Origin: Aurantimonas sp036252795
GTDB lineage: Bacteria; Pseudomonadota; Alphaproteobacteria; Rhizobiales; Rhizobiaceae
Direction: 5' to 3'
DNA length: 13,193 nt
Assembly (NCBI GenBank): GCA_036252795.1
Contig: DASYHY010000083.1
Location: 1 to 13,193, forward strand
Below, piece after piece: positions 1 through 5,860 of this stretch. Every line of letters starts with the position of its first letter. The stretch's first letter is position 1. The position numbers were made by a program, and so were the translations under genes. The notes under the pieces were generated by a model. That model made no database searches. It saw nothing but the letters and a program-made list of their open reading frames with translations, and was not told the origin of the DNA.

Positions 1-191
1 TCGGCTTCGCACTGAAGATCGACGATGGCGCGACCCGCGCCAGCGAGGCGCTCGCAGCAGCTGTCGTCGCCAAGGCCTTGCGCCATGAGGACGCCTCGCT
101 TGCCGCGCGGTTCGACGATCTGGCGACCCGGACATTGCGCAACTGGGAAAAGCGCGAGGTCGGCGAGATCCGGGTAACGGAACTGCGATGA
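1..191 (+). CDS. L-asparaginase II family protein, C-terminal end (partial)
   Basis: Only the last 62 codons are inside the window; the first complete codon is at base 3 and the stop is TGA at 189-191. The segment begins GFALKIDDGATRASEAL, which resembles the glycine- and aspartate-rich block near the C-terminus of the bacterial L-asparaginase II family (the Rhizobium-type enzymes, unrelated to E. coli AnsA/AnsB). It then continues as a helical tail ending in ELR. Family members hydrolyse L-asparagine to aspartate and ammonia in the cytoplasm. The family call rests on this one short block, and the catalytic part lies outside the window. No T-rich hairpin follows the stop. Confidence 0.75.
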   Translation, partial: GFALKIDDGATRASEALAAAVVAKALRHEDASLAARFDDLATRTLRNWEKREVGEIRVTELR

Positions 192-231
192 CGCGGAGAC
201 CTTCGGATCCGTCCCACGAATCGTTTTCGAC

Positions 232-259
232 TTGACCGTCCGGCGAACAGGCGTAGTCT
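232..259 (+). promoter_or_regulatory. Possible sigma-70-type promoter
   Basis: TTGACC (232-237) and TAGTCT (254-259) are separated by 16 bases, a reasonable vegetative promoter layout. A start of transcription near 266 would place the purine-rich GGGAGG (282-287) and the ATG at 294 in the first 30 or so bases of the message. This is a motif match only, in GC-rich DNA, and chance matches are possible. Confidence 0.25.
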
Positions 260-293
260 GTTCTTGCGTCCGTGACGCAGCGGGAGGTTAGCA

Positions 294-461
294 ATGGAAC
301 CACCTCAGCACGATGCCGCCTAGACGATAGGGTTTGTTGTCCGGGATCCTTTCCAGCGGCTATTCACTGACACGCCTTGGGAGCGGTTTATCGAGCCGCC
401 GGAGTCGTGGAACAGGCTCAACCTAACCGCTCCCCAGGTGCGCCGCCGATCCGGGCGGTAA
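294..461 (+). pseudogene. Short reading frame broken by one in-frame TAG (possible small gene remnant or leader peptide)
   Basis: An ATG at 294 sits 6 bases after a near-consensus ribosome site, GGGAGG (282-287). The frame encodes nine residues (MEPPQHDAA), meets TAG at 321-323, then stays open for 45 more codons to TAA at 459-461. The distal part contains TIGFVVRDPF and WERFIEPPESWNRLNL, a balanced composition that reads like folded protein, unlike the Arg/Pro-rich text usual for shadow frames here. About three quarters of its third codon positions are G or C. I do not recognise the product. It may be a 55-residue gene killed by an amber mutation, a real nine-residue leader peptide, or chance. 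It is convergent with the NYN gene, whose stop is 30 bases downstream. Confidence 0.3.
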
Positions 462-490
462 GTCTCTGCCTTTCTTCGCAATGGCCTCGC

Positions 491-1306
491 TTACGTCCAG
501 TCGCTCTTCGGCGACTCGCTCTTGCGGCTCGTCTGCGTCGCTGCCCTGCCGGTTCGCCGCCCGCGAGCGGGCGCCGTCGGCGTCAACCTGATGCGGACGC
601 TGCCACCTTCCGGATCCTCCACGTCGAACAGTCCCGTCGATCGAACCAGATCGCTCAGCTTCTTGAACCCGTAGGTGCGCGGATCGAAATCCGACGCGAG
701 GTTGAGGAGTTGCTTGCCGAAATTGCCGAGATTCACCCAGCCATCCTCGGTGTCCATCTGGTCGATCACCCGCTTCAGCAGCTCCGCCGCCTGTTGCGGT
801 TTCGCCAGAGGCGCCGGCGCGTCCTTGCCGTCATCCTTCTCGGCGGTGATGCGCTGCGGCAGCAGGTTCTCGGTATAGATGAACCGCCGGCAGGCCTGGC
901 GAAAACTCTCCGGCGTCTTCTGCTCGCCGAACCCGTAGACGTCCACGCCCTGCTCGCGGATGCGGGCGGCGAGGCGGGTGAAGTCGCTGTCCGACGAGAC
1001 CAGGCAGAAGCCGTCGAAGCGTCCGCTGTGCAGGAGATCCATGGCGTCGATCACCAGCGTGATGTCCGAGGCGTTCTTGCCGGTCGTGTAGGCGAATTGC
1101 TGCTGCGGGATGATGGCGTGGCGCGACAGGATGTCGGCCCAGCCCTTCGACCGGGTGCTGGAGAAGTCGCCATAGATCCGCCGGACGCTGGCTTCGCCGA
1201 TCTTCGCGATTTCCTCGAACAAGCCGTCGGCGATGCGCGCCGAGGCGTTGTCGGCGTCGATCAGCACGGCAAGGCGCAGCGTACGGTCAGCTCGGATGGA
1301 GGACAT
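491..1306 (-). CDS. NYN domain (LabA/DUF88-like) protein with C-terminal OST-HTH/LOTUS domain
   Basis: A 271-residue cytoplasmic protein. Residues about 10-145 form a PIN-like NYN domain: LIDADN (15-20), the acidic NASD (78-81) and SSDSDF (104-109) supply the conserved aspartates that bind metal in this nuclease-like fold. Residues about 172-230 match the OST-HTH (LOTUS) domain, a winged-helix RNA-binding module, with GWVNLGNFG and TYGFKKLSDLV. The tail after residue 236 is basic and disordered-looking. Proteins of this architecture are widespread in bacteria and presumed to act on RNA; the substrate is unknown. The frame is open to an earlier ATG at 1417, but the start at 1306 is preferred: the domain begins right after it and AAGGAA lies 6 bases upstream. 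It lies 119 bases downstream of meaB on the same strand and might share its transcript. Confidence 0.85.
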   Translation of the reverse strand: MSSIRADRTLRLAVLIDADNASARIADGLFEEIAKIGEASVRRIYGDFSSTRSKGWADILSRHAIIPQQQFAYTTGKNASDITLVIDAMDLLHSGRFDGFCLVSSDSDFTRLAARIREQGVDVYGFGEQKTPESFRQACRRFIYTENLLPQRITAEKDDGKDAPAPLAKPQQAAELLKRVIDQMDTEDGWVNLGNFGKQLLNLASDFDPRTYGFKKLSDLVRSTGLFDVEDPEGGSVRIRLTPTAPARGRRTGRAATQTSRKSESPKSDWT

Positions 1307-1347
1307 CGTGGGTTCCTTGCGCTGGAGCGGCCCTGCGTCGCACGCCG

Positions 1348-1393
1348 CAACCGGCCCGCAATACGCTGCCGGGCAATCCGCGACAACCGGCCC
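1348..1393. repeat. 10-bp direct repeat upstream of the NYN gene
   Basis: CAACCGGCCC occurs at 1348-1357 and again at 1384-1393, 36 bases apart, in the 119-base gap between meaB and the NYN gene. The next two bases (GC against AC) differ only once, so the match extends to 11 of 12. On the - strand the copies read GGGCCGGTTG and lie 42-87 bases before the NYN start. They could be two operator half-sites; chance repetition in GC-rich DNA is the alternative. Confidence 0.3.
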
Positions 1394-1425
1394 ACGCACC
1401 GTTCGCCCCGGCGACATCGGCGCGC

Positions 1426-2433
1426 TTAGCTGGGAGGGGCAGGATCGGCGCCAAAGTCGAGCTTGTCCAGGATGGCGTCCGCGACCGCGCTGGGCGCTCG
1501 TTCGCCGGCCCGTACCGCCGCTTCGCCGGCTTCCAGCGCTGCACGCACACCCTTGTCGGCGAGGATGCGGCGCCGGATGCCGTCGTCGATGGCCGCCTTG
1601 AGCCAGCGGACACGCTGCTCGGCACGACGCGTGGCGAAGCTGCCGTTCGCTTCATGAACATCGCGGAAGCGCTGGATCTGCTCCCAGATATCGCCGAGCC
1701 CGTCGCCGCTGAGGCCCGAGACGGTCAGGACCGGCACGGTCCATGTGGCGGATTGGGGAGCCAGGATGTTGAGGGCGGAGCGGATTTCGGCTGCCGCGGT
1801 TTTGGCCCGGACAAATTCGTCGCCGTCCGCCTTGTTCATGGCGATGATGTCCGCGATCTCGAGAATGCCTTTCTTGATCCCCTGCAACTCGTCGCCGCCG
1901 CCCGCGATCATCAGCAGCAGCACCAGGTCGACCATCTCGGCGACCATGATCTCCGACTGGCCGACGCCCATCGTCTCGACGATCACCACGTCGAAGCCGG
2001 CGGCCTCGCAGAGGAGCATGGTCTCCCGGGTCCGGGCGGCGACGCCGCCGAGCGTGCCGGAGGAGGGAGAGGGCCGGATGTAGGCGGAAGGATCGACGCT
2101 CAGCCGCGGCATGCGTGTCTTGTCGCCCAGTATGGACCCGCCGGTGCGGGTCGAGGACGGATCGACGGCCAGGACCGCGACCTTGTGGCCTTGGGCGGTA
2201 AGCATCGTGCCGAACGCGTCGATCAGCGTGGACTTGCCGACGCCTGGAACGCCGCTCAGCCCGATCCGGATCGATCCGCCTGTGTGTCGGGCCAGACGGT
2301 CGAGAATCGCCCCCGCCGCAGCGCGGTGGTCCGCCCGCGTCGATTCCACCAGCGTGATCGCACGGCTCAAGGCCGCGCGACTGCCCTGTCGCACGCCCTT
2401 CGCCAGATCGTCGGGATCGATTTGCCTGCCCAT
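1426..2433 (-). CDS. meaB: MeaB/ArgK-type G-protein chaperone of methylmalonyl-CoA mutase
   Basis: A 335-residue P-loop GTPase of the MeaB/MMAA family (formerly annotated ArgK). Walker A is GVPGVGKS (61-68). The family-specific segment DPSSTRTGGSILGDKTRM (91-108) and VETMGVGQSE (152-161, switch and Walker B region) follow, then the guanine-specificity motif NKAD (200-203). Length and motif order are normal. In characterised relatives the protein binds methylmalonyl-CoA mutase, gates delivery of adenosylcobalamin and prevents inactivation, using GTP hydrolysis. The mutase genes are in this window but about 7.5 kb away. The ATG at 2433 is the first start that gives the full N-terminal helix; the upstream purine stretch AAAGAG is a weak ribosome site. 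It is divergent from pqqA, so its promoter should lie within 2434-2628. Confidence 0.95.
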   Translation of the reverse strand: MGRQIDPDDLAKGVRQGSRAALSRAITLVESTRADHRAAAGAILDRLARHTGGSIRIGLSGVPGVGKSTLIDAFGTMLTAQGHKVAVLAVDPSSTRTGGSILGDKTRMPRLSVDPSAYIRPSPSSGTLGGVAARTRETMLLCEAAGFDVVIVETMGVGQSEIMVAEMVDLVLLLMIAGGGDELQGIKKGILEIADIIAMNKADGDEFVRAKTAAAEIRSALNILAPQSATWTVPVLTVSGLSGDGLGDIWEQIQRFRDVHEANGSFATRRAEQRVRWLKAAIDDGIRRRILADKGVRAALEAGEAAVRAGERAPSAVADAILDKLDFGADPAPPS

Positions 2434-2491
2434 GTCGCTCTTTGCATAGAAGCGGCAGGGGCGCCTGTCGACGGCAACGCACAGGTCGAGT

Positions 2492-2564
2492 GGGAAACAT
2501 TCCCGATCTGGATCGCGTCCACGCTCACGGCTTTTGTCATGGAACGGTATGCGCTACATTCCCG
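2492..2564. promoter_or_regulatory. Candidate operator pair: palindrome GGGAA-ACA-TTCCC plus a second half-site
   Basis: In the meaB-pqqA divergent region, 2492-2504 is a perfect 5+5 palindrome with a 3-base centre. Its right half, as the 9-mer ACATTCCCG (2497-2505), recurs exactly at 2556-2564, 59 bases further on, overlapping the proposed pqqA -10 element. The spacing is close to a whole number of helical turns, as expected for paired sites of a dimeric regulator. The regulator is unknown and the evidence is pattern only. Confidence 0.3.
2534..2560 (+). promoter_or_regulatory. Possible pqqA promoter
   Basis: TTGTCA (2534-2539) and TACATT (2555-2560) are the best sigma-70-like pair upstream of pqqA, though the 15-base spacer is shorter than the usual 16-18. 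A start near 2567 would give a leader of about 60 bases before pqqA. The rest of the 195-base intergenic region shows no better pair and no terminator. Confidence 0.25.
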
Positions 2565-2628
2565 TATTGTGGGTGCCAAAGGAGCGATCGGCCTCCTGTC
2601 GGTTGCCCTCAACTTTGGGAGAGATACA

Positions 2629-2706
2629 ATGGCCTGGAACAAGCCCGTCATCACGGAAGTCTGCGTCGCAATGGAAATCAACGGCTACATGCCGATCGAA
2701 TTCTGA
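2629..2706 (+). CDS. pqqA: Pyrroloquinoline quinone precursor peptide PqqA
   Basis: A 25-residue peptide, MAWNKPVITEVCVAMEINGY followed by MPIEF. It carries the diagnostic E-x3-Y motif: Glu16 and Tyr20 are the two side chains that PqqE joins by a carbon-carbon bond and that become the PQQ skeleton. Length (22-29 residues in the family), the Trp-Lys-Pro start and position directly before pqqB all fit. Ribosome site GGGAGAGA (2617-2624) is 4 bases before the ATG. The stop at 2704-2706 is immediately followed by the pqqB TTG and then by a strong hairpin, so pqqA is probably also made from a short, abundant transcript. Confidence 0.97.
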   Translation: MAWNKPVITEVCVAMEINGYMPIEF

Positions 2707-3663
2707 TTGTCTGCAGAAACCAATAGCCGCGGGCGGGTCGATACCCGCCTGCGGCTTTTTGTATTGGGGTCTGCCGCGGGAGGCGGTTTTCCCCAGTGGA
2801 ACTGCCTTTGCCCCGTCTGCCGGCTCTACTGGAGCGGCGACCAGCGTGTGACCGCGCGAAGCCAGTCCTCGATCGCGGCAAGCGCCGACGGCGTGCACTG
2901 GCTTCTGCTCAATGCGTCACCGGATCTGCGCGAGCAGATCATGCGCTCCCCGCCGATCGCGCCGTCCTCTGGCGCCGATGAAGGCGCCACGCGGCACACG
3001 CCGCTCGGCGCCGTGCTCGTGACCAATGGCGACGTCGACCATGTCGCGGGTTTACTGACCCTTCGCGAAAAGCAGAAATTCACGCTCTACGGCACGCCCG
3101 GCGTGCTCGACGTCATCGCATCGGATCCGGTCTTCTCCGTCCTCGGCCCCGCCTGTGTCGAGCGCAGGGGGGTGGCCATCGGCAAAGCTTTCGAGCCCGT
3201 GCCGGGGCTCGAGGTGGAAGTCTTTTCCGTGCCGGGAAAGGTGCCGCTCTATCTCGAAAAGGGCGAGGTCGACGTCGGCGAGGAAGGCGAGATGACCGTG
3301 GGGGTCCGTCTGTCCGCCAACGGCAGGACGGCCTTCTACATACCGGGATGCGCGGCCGTGACCGACAGTCTTCGCGAGCGGGTCAGGGGCGCCGACTTGC
3401 TGCTGTTCGACGGCACCGTCTTCGAGGACGACGAGATGCTGCGGGCCGGTGTCGGCACGAAGACCGGCCGGCGCATGGGGCATGTCTGCATCGCGGGCGA
3501 GGGCGGCAGCCTGAACGCGTTCGAGGGTTTGGGGATCGGCCAGCGTACCTATATCCATATCAACAACACCAACCCGATCCTGATCGAGGGCTCGGACGAG
3601 CGTCAGGCGGTGGAGGCCGCCGGATGGCAGGTGTCGCGCGACGGGATGGAGATCGTGCCATGA
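2707..3663 (+). CDS. pqqB: PQQ biosynthesis protein PqqB (metallo-beta-lactamase fold)
   Basis: A metallo-beta-lactamase-fold protein of the PQQ operon, 318 residues if started at TTG 2707. Recognisable blocks: GSAAGGGFPQWNC (21-33), the cysteine cluster Cys33, Cys35 and Cys38, the degenerate metal-site region NGDVDH (107-112), YIPGCAAVTD (211-220) and HINNTNP (284-290). PqqB is proposed to hydroxylate the tyrosine-derived intermediate before PqqC acts; earlier work suggested a role in PQQ export. The start is uncertain. TTG 2707 abuts the pqqA stop and adds about 15 residues ahead of the usual family N-terminus (LRLFVLGSAAGGG). No ATG or GTG lies between; a CTG at 2749 would give the family-typical start but is buried in the hairpin stem. 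The stop overlaps the pqqC ATG. Confidence 0.95.
   Translation: MSAETNSRGRVDTRLRLFVLGSAAGGGFPQWNCLCPVCRLYWSGDQRVTARSQSSIAASADGVHWLLLNASPDLREQIMRSPPIAPSSGADEGATRHTPLGAVLVTNGDVDHVAGLLTLREKQKFTLYGTPGVLDVIASDPVFSVLGPACVERRGVAIGKAFEPVPGLEVEVFSVPGKVPLYLEKGEVDVGEEGEMTVGVRLSANGRTAFYIPGCAAVTDSLRERVRGADLLLFDGTVFEDDEMLRAGVGTKTGRRMGHVCIAGEGGSLNAFEGLGIGQRTYIHINNTNPILIEGSDERQAVEAAGWQVSRDGMEIVP
2725..2760 (+). terminator. Intrinsic terminator/attenuator between pqqA and the bulk of pqqB
   Basis: Bases 2725-2738 pair with 2743-2756 to form a 14-bp stem with one G-U pair and no bulge, closed by the 4-base loop CGAT, and followed by five T (2756-2760). This is the textbook Rho-independent terminator shape. 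It begins 19 bases after the pqqA stop and lies within the first 18 codons of the pqqB frame. Strong hairpins after pqqA, with more pqqA message than downstream message, have been described in other PQQ-producing bacteria. Here partial termination or mRNA 3'-end protection of pqqA is the likely role. A ribosome moving from the TTG at 2707 could melt it. Confidence 0.85.
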
Positions 3664-4430
3664 TGGCGATGATGGATCGGCAGGAATTCGAGGCGGCGCT
3701 GCGGCAGATCGGTGCCGAGCGCTATCATCACCTGCACCCTTTCCAGAAGCTGCTGCAGGAAGGCAAGCTCACGCGTGTCCAGGTCCAGGCATGGGCGCTC
3801 AACCGCTATTACTACCAGTCGCAGATCCCGGTGAAGGATTCCTCGATCCTGGCGCGGTTGCAGACGACGGCGCTACGGCGCGAGTGGCGGCAGCGTATCA
3901 TCGATCACGATGGGCAGGAGGCGTCCGAGGGCCAGCCGGCGCAGCGTGGCGGCATCGAGAAGTGGATCGCGCTGACCGACGGGGTGGGACTGGACCGCGC
4001 CTACGTGGAATCGGGCGTCGGAATTCTGCCGGCGACGCGTTTCGCCGTGGATGCCTATGTGCATTTCGTCCGTGAGAAGTCGCTGCTGGAAGCGATCGCG
4101 TCATCGCTGACCGAACTGTTCTCGCCGACCGTGATCGGCGTCCGCAGCAAGGGCATGCTCGCGCATTACGACTTCATCTCCGAGGAGACGCTGGCCTATT
4201 TCGACAAGCGGCCGGTGCAGGCGAAGCGCGATTCCGACTTCGCGCTCGCCTATTGCCTCGACAACGCGCGCCGTCCCGAGGATCAGCGCGCCGTCATGGA
4301 CGCGCTCCGCTTCAAGTGCGAGGTCCTCTGGGCCCAGCTCGACGCGCTGTATTTCTCCTATGTGGAGCCTGCCATGACACCGCCGGACGCTTGGCGTCCC
4401 GGCATCGGCATGAAGGCAGGCGAGACATGA
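3660..4430 (+). CDS. pqqC: Pyrroloquinoline-quinone synthase PqqC
   Basis: A 256-residue, all-helical, cofactor-free oxidase that converts 3a-(2-amino-2-carboxyethyl)-4,5-dioxo-hexahydroquinoline-7,9-dicarboxylate to PQQ, the last step of the pathway. Blocks typical of the family: RYHHLHPF (21-28), NRYYYQ (48-53), DHDG (82-85), GGIEKW (97-102), FAVDAY (128-133), SSLTELFSP (148-156) and FKCEVLWAQLDAL (218-230). The conserved His, Arg and Tyr residues lining the active site are therefore present. Length is normal, and a small insertion of about five residues follows DHDG compared with the Klebsiella enzyme. The ATG at 3660 overlaps the pqqB stop (ATGA) and has GGAG 8 bases upstream; in-frame ATGs at 3663, 3669 and 3672 are alternatives. 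PqqC is separate from PqqD here, unlike the fused PqqC/D of Methylobacterium. Confidence 0.97.
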   Translation: MMAMMDRQEFEAALRQIGAERYHHLHPFQKLLQEGKLTRVQVQAWALNRYYYQSQIPVKDSSILARLQTTALRREWRQRIIDHDGQEASEGQPAQRGGIEKWIALTDGVGLDRAYVESGVGILPATRFAVDAYVHFVREKSLLEAIASSLTELFSPTVIGVRSKGMLAHYDFISEETLAYFDKRPVQAKRDSDFALAYCLDNARRPEDQRAVMDALRFKCEVLWAQLDALYFSYVEPAMTPPDAWRPGIGMKAGET

Positions 4431-4705
4431 CGGCGCTGCCAGACGACACGATACCGAAACTGCCGCACGGCGTGCGATTCCGCGAGGACAAGGCTCGCGG
4501 AAATTTCATCCTCGTCGGGCCGGAGCGCATCTTCAATGCCGACGGCGTCGCCAAGGAAATCCTCCAGCGGGTCGACGGCAAGGCCACGATCGCCGGGATC
4601 GTGCGCCAGCTGGGCGAGGTCTTCGCCGCCGAAGAGGCGACAATCCGGCCGGATGTCGAGAGCTTCCTCATCGACCTTCGCGACAAGCAGATGGTGACCC
4701 TATGA
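4427..4705 (+). CDS. pqqD: PQQ peptide chaperone PqqD
   Basis: A 92-residue RiPP recognition element. PqqD binds the PqqA peptide tightly and presents it to PqqE. Diagnostic stretches are LPHGVRFREDKARG (12-25), VGPERIFNADGVAKEIL (30-46), the conserved DG before the second helical block, and a closing LIDLRDKQMV. The size matches the stand-alone family (about 90-95 residues). The ATG at 4427 overlaps the pqqC stop as ATGA, and its own stop overlaps the pqqE ATG in the same way, so translation of pqqC, pqqD and pqqE is probably coupled. This suits proteins needed in matching amounts. Confidence 0.96.
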   Translation: MTALPDDTIPKLPHGVRFREDKARGNFILVGPERIFNADGVAKEILQRVDGKATIAGIVRQLGEVFAAEEATIRPDVESFLIDLRDKQMVTL

Positions 4706-5841
4706 GTGCGACACTGCTCGACCGTCGCCTGGAACCTGAGGTCCGTCCCGCGCCGCCCCCACCGCTCGGGCTGCTGGCCGAACTGACGCATCGCTGCCCG
4801 CTGCGCTGCACCTATTGTTCCAATCCGCTGCAGCTCGACGGACGATCGGCCGAGCTGGACACCGAGACCTGGAAGCGGGTGTTCACGCAAGCCGCGGAAC
4901 TCGGCGTCATCCACATCCACCTGTCCGGCGGCGAGCCGACGGCGCGCCGGGACATCGTCGAGCTGACACGGCATGCGGCGGAAGTCGGCCTCTACACTAA
5001 TCTGATAACGTCCGGCATCGGCGTCTCGGACGCGCAACTCGATGCGCTGCTGGAAGCCGGTTGCGACCATATCCAGCTGTCGCTGCAGGGGGCCAATGCC
5101 GAGGTCACCGAGCTCGTCGGGGGCTATCGTGGGGGCTTCGAGAAGAAGGAAGTTTTCGCGCGGGCCGTGGTCGCCCGCGGCTTTCCGCTGACGCTCAACG
5201 CCGTCATCCATCGGATGAACATTCATCAGGTGCCGGCGATGATCGAGAAGGCGGTCGAATTCGGCGCCAAGCGCCTGGAGATCGCGCATACGCAATATTA
5301 CGGCTGGGCGCTGAAGAACCGTGCGCAACTGATGCCGGCCCGCGAGGATGTCGACAGGACCATCGTCGAGGTCGAGGAAGCGCGCGAACGGCTCAAGGGC
5401 CGGCTGGTGATCGACGCGGTGTTCCCGGACTATTACGCGCGCTATCCGAAGCTCTGCAACGGCGGCTGGGGCGCCCGGACGCTCAGCGTGACGCCCGCGG
5501 GCAAGGCGCTGCCGTGCCACGCCGCCGAAACGATCCAGCATCTGGAATTCTGGTCGGTGCGTGAGCATTCGCTGGCCGACATCTGGAAGGAATCGCCCGC
5601 GTTCCAGGCGTATCGCGGCACGGGCTGGATGAAGGAGCCCTGCAGTTCCTGCGAACGGCGGCACGTCGATTTCGGCGGCTGTCGCTGCCAGGCGCTGGCG
5701 CTGACCGGGGACGCCGCCAATACCGACCCCGCCTGCATCAAGTCGCCGCTGCACCAGGAATTGGGCGAGATCGCCACGACCGAGGCTTCGGCCGTGGTCG
5801 ACCCCTCGGCGGTGGTCTATCGCGGCTTCCGCGTCAGCTGA
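4702..5841 (+). CDS. pqqE: PqqA peptide cyclase PqqE (radical SAM/SPASM)
   Basis: A 379-residue radical SAM enzyme that forms the Glu-Tyr carbon-carbon cross-link in PqqA, the first committed step. The SAM-cluster cysteines are C32, C36 and C39 (CPLRCTYC), followed by SGGEP (75-79). The C-terminal SPASM region has C252, C272, C314, C317, D323, C327, C329 and C345. As I recall the Methylobacterium extorquens enzyme, these match its cluster ligands one for one with a constant offset of four, including the unusual aspartate ligand. That indicates an intact enzyme with two auxiliary clusters. The start overlaps the pqqD stop, with GGTGA just upstream. It is the last gene of the operon; pqqF/pqqG-type proteases are not present. 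Its stop is 19 bases from the stop of the converging FeeM-like gene, with no clear terminator between. Confidence 0.97.
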   Translation: MSATLLDRRLEPEVRPAPPPPLGLLAELTHRCPLRCTYCSNPLQLDGRSAELDTETWKRVFTQAAELGVIHIHLSGGEPTARRDIVELTRHAAEVGLYTNLITSGIGVSDAQLDALLEAGCDHIQLSLQGANAEVTELVGGYRGGFEKKEVFARAVVARGFPLTLNAVIHRMNIHQVPAMIEKAVEFGAKRLEIAHTQYYGWALKNRAQLMPAREDVDRTIVEVEEARERLKGRLVIDAVFPDYYARYPKLCNGGWGARTLSVTPAGKALPCHAAETIQHLEFWSVREHSLADIWKESPAFQAYRGTGWMKEPCSSCERRHVDFGGCRCQALALTGDAANTDPACIKSPLHQELGEIATTEASAVVDPSAVVYRGFRVS

Positions 5842-5860
5842 TCGACCCCCGCCACGCGCT

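Noticed and set aside
321..323. TAG as a recoded (for example pyrrolysine) codon
   Set aside because: No recoding gene or element is in the window and the lineage is not known to use it; inactivation or a leader peptide is simpler.
443..458. CCGCC/GGCGG short hairpin downstream of the NYN gene stop
   Set aside because: Only 5 bp of stem and no T-run on the appropriate side, so not a credible terminator.
377..1429. 350-codon + strand open frame opposite the NYN gene
   Set aside because: It mirrors a gene with clear domains. Its composition is that of an antisense frame in GC-rich DNA, it runs past both ends of the NYN gene and shows no motif.
5842..5860. Possible bidirectional terminator between pqqE and the FeeM-like gene
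   Set aside because: Only 19 bases separate the stops and no stem or T/A run is visible.
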